From JAIVGV01 sp036389335 (GTDB lineage Bacteria; Acidobacteriota; Blastocatellia; Pyrinomonadales; Pyrinomonadaceae): a DNA stretch of 64,000 nt. Positions 1 through 9,574 of this stretch are shown piece after piece. Below the pieces are notes generated by a model. The model saw only the letters and a list, made by a program, of their open reading frames with translations, searched no databases and had not been told where the DNA came from. Within the stretch, counting starts at the first letter, position 1; each line of letters opens with the position of its first letter. The position numbers and the translations under genes were made by a program. The DNA lies in contig DASVQC010000092.1 in the NCBI GenBank assembly GCA_036389335.1, forward strand, positions 62,001 through 126,000, in the 5' to 3' direction.

Positions 1-2
1 AG

Positions 3-2009
3 AGGGTCAATTCGGAGTTGAACGAACAGACCCTAGACCTCGACCTCTCCGAGCCCATTAACTTCATAGAGGTTTTCAGCGAGCAGCAGATTCGTTTGCT
101 TCTCATGAACGTCGACCAGCCGCCTCCAGAGGGGCCGGGCGAACAGCGCCTGACTATTGAACTCAGCGGCGAGCGGACGATTGACCTGCAGTTGAGGTTC
201 AGTAGCCCGCGGCCGACGCTGCACGTCGTCTATCACGACCCGACGTTTAAAGAAGTCGAGTCGCTGCTGCGTGAGGTAACCGAGCAGGATACTCCCGCTA
301 CCCGAAGTTACCGCGAAACAACTCGTCAAGAGACGGGTGCGGGCACCACCGCTTGGCAGCATCTCCTATCTACAGCAGGGCGGCTCTGGTCTCGTTCAAC
401 AGACTGGAACTCGTGGTTGCGGCCCGGCGCGGTCACGGCCCTGTTCGCGGTCCTGCTAATCGTGGCGTTCCTGATCGTGCGGACGCGCGTCACCGCGCCT
501 ACAGTGTCGGCGGCAGAACTGCTGAGCCGTTCCGCAACAGCGGAGGAAACGGCCGCCTCGAACGTGGATCAGGCCCTGCACCGGACGATCACCCTGGAAG
601 AACGCAAAGTCACGGGGGAGGTGATTAATCGGCGGAGAATTGAAATCTGGCACAGTGGCGGGCGCGGCGTCACCGCACGCCGCCTCTACGACGAGCGGGG
701 GGCTCTGATCGCCGGTGACTGGAGGAGAAGCGGCGGCGGGCAAACCATCTACCATCACGGGGCGCAGCCCCAAATCAAGCCCCTGCCTGATGGGCGCGAC
801 CAAACCCCCGTAAGTTTCGCCGACGCGTGGCAACTGTCACCGTCCGCGAAAGAGTTCGCGGCTTTGATAGGGAGCCCAAACGAGGCGCGCGTCGAAGAGG
901 AGGCTACCTCTTACGCGATCAGTTATGTGAGCGACGCGGCGGGTGATGCGCCCGGTCTGGTGAAAGCAACACTCGTCATCAGGCGTGCCGACCTGTACCC
1001 GATCGAGCAGACCATCTTGGTGCGGCAGGGAAGAGAACTCCGCGAATACCGGTTCACGGAGACTAGATTCGAGCGGCGCCCCCTCGACGCTGTCGCCCCT
1101 CAAATGTTCGAGCCGGACCCCGAATTGCTGGGATTGCCTGTCAATCCCGCGGGCCGCGTAGTCGAAAAGAGCAGAGCGGCCGTTGCTCTTGCGCCCGAAC
1201 CCACCACGCCCGCGCTTCTAGCGGCAACCGCTGATCTCGAAGTCGAGGCGCTTCGCCTACTGAACGGGGTCGGGGCAGACCTCGGCGAGCAAGTGAGCAT
1301 ATCCCGCACTCCCGAGGGCGCATTGAAGATCCAGGGGATCATCGAAACCGACAAACGCAAGGCGGAGATCCTCAGCGCCCTCGCCCCGATTGCCAATCAT
1401 CCTGCTGTTCGGATCGAAATCCGAACCGTGGCCGAGTCCTTAGCTGAGCAGCGACGGAGCCGGGCCTCGTCCGGACCTGAGCAGGTGCAAAGGGTCGAGA
1501 CTGCCAGCGACATATTCCCGGCCTATTCGGACCTGCGCGGTCGATTCACCGACGAGGAGGCCCGCGCATTTGCCGCTCGCACCGTCAGTCGCTCGCATCA
1601 GTCCATGCGCCACGTTTGGGCGCTGAAACGCCTCGTCAATCAGTTCTCTTCAGAAGACCTTCGCACGATGAGTCCGGAAGCGCGAGACAAATGGCTCGCC
1701 TTGATCCGCAGTCATGCGAGCGCATTCGGGCGCGTAATCGCCAGCTTGCGTCAGGATCTACACTCGACCTTTTCTCCGGCGTCAGCTATCAATCGTGAGT
1801 CAGGCGGGCCTGAGATTACTAATGACGCCGACCTAGTGCGAGCCGTTCACAACCTCGTTGACTTAGCTACGGCCAGCGATCAGATGATCAGGTCAGCGTT
1901 CTCCATCTCAACGAGCGACTCAGGAACTGCGGCCATTAAATCACCACAGTTCTGGCGCTCAATGGAAAGTTCCGAAGCGTTAGCGGCACGGATCCGCTCA
2001 GCAAAATAA
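3..2009 (+). CDS. membrane-anchored protein of unknown function (5' partial)
   Basis: The reading frame is open to the left edge, so the gene very likely starts upstream; a TTG at 18 is the first possible start inside the window but has no clear ribosome binding site. One transmembrane segment lies near residues 137-155 counted from that TTG (rich in V, L, A, F, I). It separates a roughly 130-residue N-terminal part from a long C-terminal part, which would be outside the membrane if the N-terminus is cytosolic. The C-terminal part has mixed alpha/beta character with no motif I can name. It stops 22 bp before the TonB-type receptor gene, so the two are probably cotranscribed. Single-span regulators next to such receptors are often anti-sigma-like or FecR-like proteins, but I see no FecR or zinc-finger motif, so that role is only a guess. 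Confidence 0.7.
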   Translation, partial: RVNSELNEQTLDLDLSEPINFIEVFSEQQIRLLLMNVDQPPPEGPGEQRLTIELSGERTIDLQLRFSSPRPTLHVVYHDPTFKEVESLLREVTEQDTPATRSYRETTRQETGAGTTAWQHLLSTAGRLWSRSTDWNSWLRPGAVTALFAVLLIVAFLIVRTRVTAPTVSAAELLSRSATAEETAASNVDQALHRTITLEERKVTGEVINRRRIEIWHSGGRGVTARRLYDERGALIAGDWRRSGGGQTIYHHGAQPQIKPLPDGRDQTPVSFADAWQLSPSAKEFAALIGSPNEARVEEEATSYAISYVSDAAGDAPGLVKATLVIRRADLYPIEQTILVRQGRELREYRFTETRFERRPLDAVAPQMFEPDPELLGLPVNPAGRVVEKSRAAVALAPEPTTPALLAATADLEVEALRLLNGVGADLGEQVSISRTPEGALKIQGIIETDKRKAEILSALAPIANHPAVRIEIRTVAESLAEQRRSRASSGPEQVQRVETASDIFPAYSDLRGRFTDEEARAFAARTVSRSHQSMRHVWALKRLVNQFSSEDLRTMSPEARDKWLALIRSHASAFGRVIASLRQDLHSTFSPASAINRESGGPEITNDADLVRAVHNLVDLATASDQMIRSAFSISTSDSGTAAIKSPQFWRSMESSEALAARIRSAK

Positions 2010-2031
2010 GTCTTGAAAGGAAGCAAATAGA

Positions 2032-5000
2032 ATGCTGCGTAGCAGACTCGCTTTCCGCCTGCTTATGGTAGTGGCAGTTTACCTTTCCTCTCTTCCGCTC
2101 GCTCACGCGCAATCGGCTACCGCTACGCTGAGCGGTCTGGTTGAGGATGAACGTGGTGCCGCTATACCTGATGCTACTGTTACAGTCATCGATATCGGCA
2201 CAGGACTAGAGCGGCAGACAGCCACAAACAGCGAAGGCTATTTCACTATTCCATTGCTCCGCCCTAGTAGATATAGATTAAGAGTTGAGCGTCAAGGCTT
2301 TGCTCCGGTAGAGATTCCTGATGTATTGATGAACGTAAATGACCAGAGATCACTCCAAATTCAATTAAGAGTCGGACAACTCACCGATGTTGTTAATGTT
2401 AGCGCAGAGGGTTCAGCCGTCGAAACCTCGCCCGCCGTGGGCACAGTCGTTAACCGCCACTTCGTCGAGAATCTGCCTTTAAACGGCCGTAGCTTCCAGT
2501 CACTCATCACGCTCACGCCCGGGGTAGTCACGACCCGGGCCGGGAGCGCCAACGCGGGCCAGTTCTCGGTCAACGGGCAACGCGCCAACGCCAACTACTT
2601 CACCGTCGACGGCGTCTCGGCCAACATCGGCGTCGCGCAGTTCGACGTCATCGGCCAGCAGGCCGCCGGCAGCCTGCCCGGCCTTACCTCGACGGGGGGC
2701 ACCAATAACCTCGTTTCGGTCGACGCCCTCGAGGAGTTCAGGATCGAGACTTCGTCCTATGCGCCCGAGTTCGGCCGCACGCCCGGCGGGCAGGTCTCGC
2801 TCGTGACGCGGGGGGGCACATCCGACTACCGTGGCGCCGTCTTCGAATATTTCCGCAACGACGTCCTCGACGCCAACGACTGGTTCGCCAACAGCGCGGG
2901 GCTCGGCAAGGCCGCGCTCAGGCAAAATCTCTTCGGCGGGACGTTGAGCGGCCCCGTCACCTGGCCCCGCTTCGGCGAAGGGGGCCCCCGTCTCGGGCGG
3001 GCTGCCCGGACTTTCTTCTTCTTTTCATACGAGGGGCTCAGGCTCAGGCAGCCGCAGACCACGATCACTACCGTCCCCTCGCTCCGACTGAGGGCGGCGG
3101 CCGCTCCGGCCCTGCGCCCGTTCGTGGCGGCCTTTCCCCTCCCCACCGGCCCGGAGATCGGCTCGACGGGGAGGTCCCCCTTCGCCGGCACCTTCTCGAA
3201 CCCCTCGAACACGGATGCCACGAGCCTGCGAGTCGACCACGCCGCCTCCGAGCGGCTCACGCTCTTCGGCCGGTTCAACTACGCGCCCTCGCGGACCGTG
3301 GCGCGCTCAGTCAGGAACCCCGTCATACAGCGGACGGCGGCCTTCGACACCTCAACCCTGACCTTCGGCACGACCTTCGTCCTGACGCCGAGCGTGACGA
3401 ACGACCTGCGCGCCAATTACAGCAGGACACAGGGACTGAACGCCACCGTCATCGACGCCTTCGGCGGTGCCACGCCGTTCCCCTCTTCGCTCGTCCTGCC
3501 CGCGGGCGCCGGTTCGCGCGTCTCGCTAAACGTCGGCGTCCTAACGAGCGAGCTAGACACGGGCGTCGCTAACAACAACCAGCAGCGGCAGTTCAACCTG
3601 GTCGACAGCCTCTCGGTCGTGCGCGGCGCCCACCAGCTCAAGTTCGGGGCAGACTACCGGCGGCTCAGCCCGGTCTTCGCCGCCCGCGAGTATTCGCAGT
3701 TCGCCTTCTTCCTCGACGAGGCTTCGGTCATCTCGGGCAACGCCTCCTTCGCCGGCGTCTTCGGCGTGCAGCGCACCAACCCGATCTTCCACAACTTCTC
3801 GCTCTACGCCCAGGACACTTGGAAGGCCATGCGGCGCCTGACGCTCACCTACGGGCTGCGATGGGAGGTCAACCCGCCTCCGTCGGAGGCCGGGGGTCGG
3901 CATCCATTCGTCGTTAGGGGCTTCGATGACCCGGCCGCCGCCGACCTCGCCCCGTCAGGCACGCCGCTCTGGGAGACGACCTACGACAACTTCGCGCCGC
4001 GCGTCGGGGCCGCCTACATGCTCTCGGAGCGCCCGGGCAGGGAGACGGTCGTGCGCGGCGGCTTCGGCCTCTTCTACGACCTCGGGAATGGCGCGGGCGC
4101 CGATGCCTTCGCGCGGGCGCCGTTCCTCACCCCCTTCAAGCTTCTCTTCGGCGCCCCCTACCCGCTCACGCCCGCGCAGGCGGCCCTACCCCCCTTCCCG
4201 ACCGACGCTTCTCACTCGCAGATCATCGCTTTCGACCCGGAGTTGAGACTGCCCTACACGTGGCAGTGGAACCTGACGGCCGAGCAGTCTCTCGGCCAGC
4301 ACCAGACCGTGAGCGCCGGCTACGTGGCCGCCGTCGGCCGCAGGCTCATCCGCAAGCGGCAGATCTTCAACCCGAACCCGCGGCTGAACGTCGTCGACTT
4401 CATAGATAACGGCGCGACGAGTGACTACCACGCGCTGCAGCTCCAGTACCAGCGTCGCCTCTCGCGCGGCCTCCAGGCGCTCGCCTCCTACACTTGGTCG
4501 CACGCCATCGACGAGATCTCGGACGAGTTCAACAGCCTCGTCCAACTGCGCGGGGACGCAGACTTCGACGTCCGCCACAACTTCTCGGCGGCCGTGACCT
4601 ACCAGCTACCGGGGCCGAAGCCGAGCGGCGTCGCGAGCGCCCTCTTTCGCGACTGGGCGGTGGACGCCATCGTCCACGCCCAGACGGCCGTGCCCCTGAC
4701 GGTGCTCGCCAACTCATTCGCCCTGCTCAACACGCGCGGCGTGAGCGTCCGCCCCGACCGGGTCGAAGGTGTGCCCGTCTACCTGAAAGACCCGCAGTCG
4801 CCCGGCGGAAGGCGGCTCAATCCGGGCGCCTTCTCTGCACCGGCGGCCGGGACCCAGGGTAACCTCGGGCGAAACTCCGTGCGCGGCTTCCCGCTGCAGC
4901 AGATAGACTTGACCGTGCGCCGGCAGTTCGGCCTGACCGAGCGGGCATTCCTGCAGTTCCGGGCCGAGGCTTTCAACGTGTTCAACCACCCGAATTTCGC

Positions 5001-5139
5001 CGACCCCGTCAACGACATGACGAACCCGCTCTTCGGTCTCTCGACGGCGATGCTGGGCAGGAGCCTCGGGGGGCTGAGTCCCATCCACCAGCTCGGCGGA
5101 CCCCGCTCTATCCAGTTCGCGGTCAAACTCGGGTTCTAA
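2032..5139 (+). CDS. TonB-dependent receptor with carboxypeptidase-regulatory N-domain (Oar-like)
   Basis: Predicted outer-membrane beta-barrel receptor of the type expanded in Acidobacteriota. The first 26 or so residues form a signal peptide ending in AHAQS. They are followed by a CarboxypepD_reg-like beta-sandwich (SGLVEDERGAAIPDATVTV), a plug domain (NLPLNGRSFQSLITLTPGV) and a long barrel with many aromatic beta-strands, ending in a C-terminal F (VKLGF), as usual for outer-membrane proteins. The 1035-residue length fits the family. A purine-rich stretch (GAAAGGAAG) precedes the ATG. The ligand cannot be read from sequence; the next gene encodes a secreted BNR-repeat protein, so a glycan is possible. 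The first 450 bp are lower in GC than the rest of the gene, which may reflect recombination of the N-terminal part. Confidence 0.93.
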   Translation: MLRSRLAFRLLMVVAVYLSSLPLAHAQSATATLSGLVEDERGAAIPDATVTVIDIGTGLERQTATNSEGYFTIPLLRPSRYRLRVERQGFAPVEIPDVLMNVNDQRSLQIQLRVGQLTDVVNVSAEGSAVETSPAVGTVVNRHFVENLPLNGRSFQSLITLTPGVVTTRAGSANAGQFSVNGQRANANYFTVDGVSANIGVAQFDVIGQQAAGSLPGLTSTGGTNNLVSVDALEEFRIETSSYAPEFGRTPGGQVSLVTRGGTSDYRGAVFEYFRNDVLDANDWFANSAGLGKAALRQNLFGGTLSGPVTWPRFGEGGPRLGRAARTFFFFSYEGLRLRQPQTTITTVPSLRLRAAAAPALRPFVAAFPLPTGPEIGSTGRSPFAGTFSNPSNTDATSLRVDHAASERLTLFGRFNYAPSRTVARSVRNPVIQRTAAFDTSTLTFGTTFVLTPSVTNDLRANYSRTQGLNATVIDAFGGATPFPSSLVLPAGAGSRVSLNVGVLTSELDTGVANNNQQRQFNLVDSLSVVRGAHQLKFGADYRRLSPVFAAREYSQFAFFLDEASVISGNASFAGVFGVQRTNPIFHNFSLYAQDTWKAMRRLTLTYGLRWEVNPPPSEAGGRHPFVVRGFDDPAAADLAPSGTPLWETTYDNFAPRVGAAYMLSERPGRETVVRGGFGLFYDLGNGAGADAFARAPFLTPFKLLFGAPYPLTPAQAALPPFPTDASHSQIIAFDPELRLPYTWQWNLTAEQSLGQHQTVSAGYVAAVGRRLIRKRQIFNPNPRLNVVDFIDNGATSDYHALQLQYQRRLSRGLQALASYTWSHAIDEISDEFNSLVQLRGDADFDVRHNFSAAVTYQLPGPKPSGVASALFRDWAVDAIVHAQTAVPLTVLANSFALLNTRGVSVRPDRVEGVPVYLKDPQSPGGRRLNPGAFSAPAAGTQGNLGRNSVRGFPLQQIDLTVRRQFGLTERAFLQFRAEAFNVFNHPNFADPVNDMTNPLFGLSTAMLGRSLGGLSPIHQLGGPRSIQFAVKLGF

Positions 5140-5164
5140 ACCGGCGGGCGAGGGCATCAAGAAG

Positions 5165-7078
5165 ATGAGAAAAACACTGTACCGCTCGCTCGGGAATCGC
5201 GCTCTTAGATCTGTCCTCTGCCTCCTCGTCCTCACGGCTGCCCCCGCGCGGGGGCAGCAACTGCCTGGCGTCGGCAAGAACTGCCACGTCAGCGCCGACG
5301 TGCCCGACGTGGCTCACCAGGAAGTGGTGATCGCCGCCGATCCGAAGAACCCGGAAAGATTGGTGGCCGCCTCAATGGCCACCTCCGAGCGTTTGAATAA
5401 GATTTATACGGTCGTCTACGCCTCCCGCGACGGCGGGAGCACATGGAGGCGCACGCTCGACACCTCCGGTGACGGTCTCGGGGGGTACGACCCGGCAGTC
5501 ACTTACGGGCCGGACGGCTCCGCGTACTTCTGCGTCATCAAGGACGTCTCGCTCGAGAACGGAAGCCAGCTCTACCTCAGCCGCTCGCGCGACGGGGGAT
5601 TCAACTGGGAGCCGCCCGTGCAGATCCCAGCGGCCCCCGACGCGGACAGGGAGTGGGTGGTCGTCGATCACACGGGTGGTAAATACCACGGGCGCGTTTA
5701 CGTGTTTTTGCACGCCGCCACCAGATCTCTGGGGGACAAGAGGCTGCCGCGCAGCTTGGCCCTCCACGCGTCGGGCGATGGCGGCGCCAGCTTCGGGGCT
5801 CCCGCGAAGCTTCAAGCCTTAGACAGGCGCTCCGTCTTCTACCCGGGCAACGGCGTCATCCTTTCCGACGGGACGCTGGTCGCCGTGGTCACCGAACTGC
5901 GCGGCGAACTGGACCAGGAAGGTGAAATGCGCCCCGTCGAGGCGTCGCGGGGCAGGCCGAACGCCACAGTCTACGCAGTCAAATCCGAAGACGGCGGGCT
6001 GACGCTGAAGACCGCCGGAACCATCAGCGACAATCACAGGCCGGCGCCCCCGATGGGTTTGCACGTTGCGACCGTGCCCTCGCTCGCGGTCGACGGTGGT
6101 AGCGAGCACTTCAAGGATCGACTCTACGCGGCATGGACCGACTCCCGCACGGGACGCTCGGAGATATATTTCTCCTACTCGGCGGACAAGGGGGCGACGT
6201 GGGTTAAGCCGAAGATCGTGAGCGACGACCGGCTCGGTGGGTCGTCGGCCGCCGGGCCCGATAACTTCCACCCGGCGGTAGCCGTCAACAACCGGGGCGT
6301 GGTGGGAGTGATGTGGTACGACCGGCGCGATCAGCCGGACAACCTGGGTTGGGACGTGCGCTTCGCGGCGTCGCTCGACGGCGGCGAGACTTTCTCCCCG
6401 AGCGTGGCGGTGTCAGAAAAGCCGATGTCACAGGCGGCCGAGCACCGCCCCATCCGCGCCTTCTCGGCCAAAGGCGATCCCGCGAAAGGGACGTCCCTCA
6501 GCTTTCGGCTCGACTTTGATTCCTTCAGCGACAACGGGGGGCACACGGCGGGACTGGCGGCGGGCGCCGCCGGCGACTTCTACCCACTGTGGATTGATAA
6601 CCGCACGGGCGTCCGCCAGGTCTGGACGGCGCGGGTGCGGGTAGAAGGGGAGGCCGCCCCGAACGGCGGGGCGGAGCTGGCGGGCCTGAAAGATTTTACC
6701 GGGAGCATGGCCATCGATTTCTCCAACAGCTCTTACGACCCGGTGGCAGGAACGATGGCCGTCGACGTCAGGTTGAGAAACACCTCGGGTCAGGCACTGG
6801 AAGGGCCGCTCATGGTGCGTGCCTTGGCCCTGCGCTCCGGGGTGTCCTCCGCCATCCGGGTCCTGAAGTCGGACAACGGCCGCGAGGGGCCCGGGGCGGT
6901 GTGGGATTTCACGCCGCTACTCAGGAACAACCGGCTCGGGCCGGGTGAAATCACCCCCCCGAAGAGGATCTTCTTCCGTATAGCTGAGCCGCGGTACGGC
7001 GACCAGCAAACCTTCGACAGCACAATGGCCGTGGGCGTTGACGCCCGAGTGCTGGCTAGGGGGCTGCCGGGACAGTAA
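5165..7078 (+). CDS. secreted BNR/Asp-box repeat protein (sialidase-like beta-propeller)
   Basis: The protein begins with a signal peptide ending near APARGQ. It carries at least six Asp-box motifs of the S-x-D-x-G-x-x-W/F type (SRDGGSTW, SRDGGFNW, SGDGGASF, SEDGGLT, SADKGATW, SLDGGETF), the hallmark of six-bladed sialidase-fold propellers. A C-terminal beta-rich domain of about 140 residues follows (roughly 495-637). It starts 25 bp after the receptor gene and is probably in the same operon. Sialidase activity is not shown: I do not see a clear Arg triad, and many BNR proteins are non-catalytic glycan or protein binders. A degraded second copy of its C-terminal domain lies just downstream. 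Confidence 0.85.
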   Translation: MRKTLYRSLGNRALRSVLCLLVLTAAPARGQQLPGVGKNCHVSADVPDVAHQEVVIAADPKNPERLVAASMATSERLNKIYTVVYASRDGGSTWRRTLDTSGDGLGGYDPAVTYGPDGSAYFCVIKDVSLENGSQLYLSRSRDGGFNWEPPVQIPAAPDADREWVVVDHTGGKYHGRVYVFLHAATRSLGDKRLPRSLALHASGDGGASFGAPAKLQALDRRSVFYPGNGVILSDGTLVAVVTELRGELDQEGEMRPVEASRGRPNATVYAVKSEDGGLTLKTAGTISDNHRPAPPMGLHVATVPSLAVDGGSEHFKDRLYAAWTDSRTGRSEIYFSYSADKGATWVKPKIVSDDRLGGSSAAGPDNFHPAVAVNNRGVVGVMWYDRRDQPDNLGWDVRFAASLDGGETFSPSVAVSEKPMSQAAEHRPIRAFSAKGDPAKGTSLSFRLDFDSFSDNGGHTAGLAAGAAGDFYPLWIDNRTGVRQVWTARVRVEGEAAPNGGAELAGLKDFTGSMAIDFSNSSYDPVAGTMAVDVRLRNTSGQALEGPLMVRALALRSGVSSAIRVLKSDNGREGPGAVWDFTPLLRNNRLGPGEITPPKRIFFRIAEPRYGDQQTFDSTMAVGVDARVLARGLPGQ

Positions 7079-7095
7079 ACGGCAAGCAGTCGCCG

Positions 7096-7264
7096 AACCG
7101 CAAAGGGAAGCCGAAGGGGCTGATCAAAGTCCGATCACCCAGCTTTAGATCTGATTTTGCTAGTAGTGCGGGGATTAAAGACGCAAATACCCAGCAAACC
7201 GGCCGGCGCATTTTGGGATATCACGCCACAACTCAGCGGCAATAAGCTAACACCGAGAGAGCGC
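7096..7264 (+). pseudogene. remnant of a second copy of the BNR protein's C-terminal domain
   Basis: Translated in two frames, this stretch reads as a diverged copy of the region near residues 540-600 of the preceding BNR protein. The first part reads KGLIKVRSPSFRSDFASSAG against GPLMVRALALRSGVSSA. After a frame change, the second part reads AFWDITPQLSGNKLTPRE against AVWDFTPLLRNNRLGPGE. It has no start and contains stops. The likely history is a tandem paralogue or an alternative 3' end that was mostly deleted. The alignment was made by eye. Confidence 0.55.
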
Positions 7265-7574
7265 TAGCGGCCAAATCGTCTAAGCTTCCGCTTCGCCGAT
7301 CTTCGACCCTCCAGGCAGGCCAGAGAACGAAGGGAGGTTGTTGTATTTGGATGTCCACATACTAGAAGGCGTCGCGCCAGAAGCTGGCGGCGCAAGGTAA
7401 ATTAGAAAAATCTTCTTGGTGCTAAGCCCCATGACGTTTTCGATTTACTTGGATTCCTGTTGATACCCTGAAGTGACTATAAAGATATTTGTCGATCTCA
7501 CGTCCGCATAATACTTAAGCAGATAGAAACAACACCTGCACTAATACCTGAAACTTGATGAGAAAGCTACGGGA
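7265..7574. other. gene-free stretch, no clear content
   Basis: The stretch is lower in GC than its surroundings and follows the BNR remnant. I see no open frame, no convincing terminator and no repeat. It probably holds the promoter of the response-regulator gene at 7575, but I cannot pick out -35/-10 elements with confidence. Confidence 0.4.
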
Positions 7575-7958
7575 ATGAGTGCTGTGCTGCTGGTGGAAGA
7601 CTATGAGGTGCTGAGGGATTTATTTTCTGGAATTCTTAAACAAAAGCATGAGTGCTGGGCCGTGAACTCAGCCGAAGAGGCTATCGAGCTTCTCAATAAA
7701 AGAGACTTTAATGTAATCATAGTTGATGTCCTACTCCCGAAGATGAACGGAGTAGAGCTCCTCAAGTTTGTGCGCCAGAAATATCCGGCCTTGCCGGTCA
7801 TCATGATGTCGGGAGGCAATGCTAGCCTACGTCCAGAAGATTTCAAACGATTGGGCGCGATATGCTATTTAGAAAAGCCATTCCCGCTTAGCGACTTGAT
7901 GGATTCAGTTAAACGAGCGCTCTCTTCATGGCCCGGCGCAACATCTATGAGAGCATGA
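7575..7958 (+). CDS. stand-alone response regulator receiver domain (CheY-like)
   Basis: A 127-residue single receiver domain. It has the acidic pair E8/D9 (LVEDYEVL), the phospho-acceptor D51 in IIVDVLLPKMNG, the conserved S near 79 (IMMSGGNA) and the K of EKPF near 105. No output domain is present, so it would act by protein contact or phosphotransfer. It ends in ATGA overlapping the start of a short TPR fragment, which suggests it was once translationally coupled to the damaged TPR gene that follows. No histidine kinase is adjacent. The ribosome binding site is weak (CGGGAATG). Confidence 0.9.
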   Translation: MSAVLLVEDYEVLRDLFSGILKQKHECWAVNSAEEAIELLNKRDFNVIIVDVLLPKMNGVELLKFVRQKYPALPVIMMSGGNASLRPEDFKRLGAICYLEKPFPLSDLMDSVKRALSSWPGATSMRA

Positions 7959-8076
7959 AAAATCATTACGATGCGTTGAGTGACTACATCGCGGCTCTTC
8001 ATCTTAACCCTGGTGCAGCGTAGGCGCAGTTCGACGGCGAAACCTCTTTTTCGACCAGCAGCGCCATCAGGGAATC
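7955..8076 (+). pseudogene. decayed N-terminal part of the TPR gene
   Basis: An ATG overlapping the receiver gene's stop opens a 22-residue peptide (YDALSDYIAALHLNPGAA) ending at TAG 8021-8023. The peptide matches the helix B end of a TPR unit. Directly after it, the other frame reads NLFFDQQRHQGIMSDYTQAI, which continues a TPR and runs into the intact frame at 8077. A G-to-T change (GAG to TAG) plus a one-base loss near 8036 would explain the pattern, so an originally longer TPR protein has lost its start region. Confidence 0.5.
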
Positions 8077-8775
8077 ATGTCAGACTATACCCAAGCCATC
8101 CAACTTAATCCGCCCCACGCGCCTTCCTTAATAAACCGCGGCGCCGCATACGATAAGCAGGGGGACTTTGAAAGGGCTCTTGCGGACCTTACTCTTGCTA
8201 TTCTGCTCGACCCCAAAGACGCGACCGCTCACGTGAAGCGGGGCGACGTCCATTCCAGCTTGGGCAACTACTCCGACGCCATAGCCGATTACGAGTGCGC
8301 TACCCGCGTCGACCCGGGCAACGTCGAGGCTTGGTACAAGCTGGGCAATACCTATGACGAGATTAACCGCCGCGAAAAGGCCTTAGAAGGTTACACCCAG
8401 GCCCTGAAGTTAAATCCGGAGTTCGCCCCCGCTTACAAAAGTCGCGGCCTCCTCCGCGCACGGATGGGTGATTTCAAAGGGGCGCGCGAAGACTTCGTCC
8501 GGGCGATTGAGTTCGCCCCTGACGACGTACAGGCTTATTTTAACCGGGGCGTCACGCATGTCCGGCTGGGGCGCCTTGAAGAGGCGCAAAATGACTTCAA
8601 ACAAGTCATCGGACTGGAGCCCGCGAATAGGGTCGCTTACCGAAACCTCGGGCTCACTTTTGCGGAGCAAGGCTTATTCACCACGGCGTTAGCTTATTTG
8701 GAAAAGTCGGCCGAACTCGGTGACTTTATTGGCCGAATGTTCGTCTACGAGATACGTAACCTTATCGGGGGTTAG
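8077..8775 (+). CDS. TPR-repeat protein (N-terminally damaged)
   Basis: A 232-residue protein made almost wholly of tetratricopeptide repeats of about 34 residues. Repeated signatures of the form A-x-x-D-x-x-x-A-I-x-L-x-P are visible (SDYTQAIQLNP, ADLTLAILLDP, ADYECATRVDP, EGYTQALKLNP, EDFVRAIEFAP, NDFKQVIGLEP). Such proteins serve as protein-interaction scaffolds. The ATG at 8077 has an AGGGA six bases upstream and could still be used, but repeat-like sequence in the same frame upstream shows this start is probably secondary after loss of the original 5' end. Whether the shortened product is functional is unknown. Confidence 0.75.
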   Translation: MSDYTQAIQLNPPHAPSLINRGAAYDKQGDFERALADLTLAILLDPKDATAHVKRGDVHSSLGNYSDAIADYECATRVDPGNVEAWYKLGNTYDEINRREKALEGYTQALKLNPEFAPAYKSRGLLRARMGDFKGAREDFVRAIEFAPDDVQAYFNRGVTHVRLGRLEEAQNDFKQVIGLEPANRVAYRNLGLTFAEQGLFTTALAYLEKSAELGDFIGRMFVYEIRNLIGG

Positions 8776-8969
8776 TCTCCGACCGGCGCTTTGTTGCGAG
8801 TAGAGCTAACAGGTTTCAATCTTAATGTGAGCGCAGGAAAACACGGCTGATATTGCGCCTTCCCTCATGCCGAAACTACGCCCCGCCTGCTTGTTCTTGA
8901 TACTTGGAGGCGGCGGCCGGGCAGTAAGGGTACGGACGCATCCATTCGCCGGAGGTGCTTTAGCATTCG

Positions 8970-9574
8970 ATGTTAGAACCACGCCTCATTACGAAGACGG
9001 AACTCAAGAGCCGCGGCTGGACTGACGCGCTTATCGCGCGATTTTTTCCGGCCCCCACCAAAGAAAATCCAAATCCGCACTACCGGTCCGCCGCACCGGT
9101 CAAGCTATACGATGTTGCCCAAGTTGCTTCAATCGAGTCCACGGCAGAGTTCAAGACGCACTGTCTGCCGCGGCCGACCGTAGCCAGAGGGCTAAAGCTA
9201 AGGCGGCCGGTCGGCGTGCTGCAACGATACAATGGGCAGAGGATCTGCCGACGCCGGAAATTCCAACGTACTCGCGTGACGAACTCCGCGATCTCGCGTG
9301 CCGCCACTATGAGGAGTTATGGCTCGCGAGGGGTAAGGAAAAGCACGCGGACATTACCGCACCCGATGGCTTCCTCGACCGCATCTCCGTCAATTTTCTT
9401 CGACACCAACTTTCACCCTACGAAGAGCGGCTGTTCCAGTCGCGCGGCCGCGTCGGCGCGTCCGAGGCACGGGCTATTATCCGCCGGCAGGTTCTATCGG
9501 CCATCTCTAAAGCTTACCCCTGGCTGTCGGATGAATGCGCAAAGCAGATAAGGCAGACGTGGTACGACGCATGA
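8970..9574 (+). pseudogene. conserved hypothetical with N-terminal DNA-binding-like domain, frameshifted
   Basis: The first 60 residues (KTELKSRGWTDALIARFFPAP, then YDVAQVASIESTAEF) belong to a conserved bacterial hypothetical family that I recognise by its N-terminus but cannot name. After EF near 9155 the frame breaks, and the rest of the protein continues in another frame (QDALSAAADRSQRAKAKA, later YSRDELRDLACRHYEELW, ISVNFLRHQLSPYEERL and KAYPWLSDECAKQIRQTWY) to a TGA at 9572-9574. Restoring one C in GAGTTC-CAAGAC would rejoin a single gene of about 200 codons. It is either a recent pseudogene or a one-base sequence error. A GGAGGT lies upstream of the ATG. Confidence 0.7.
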
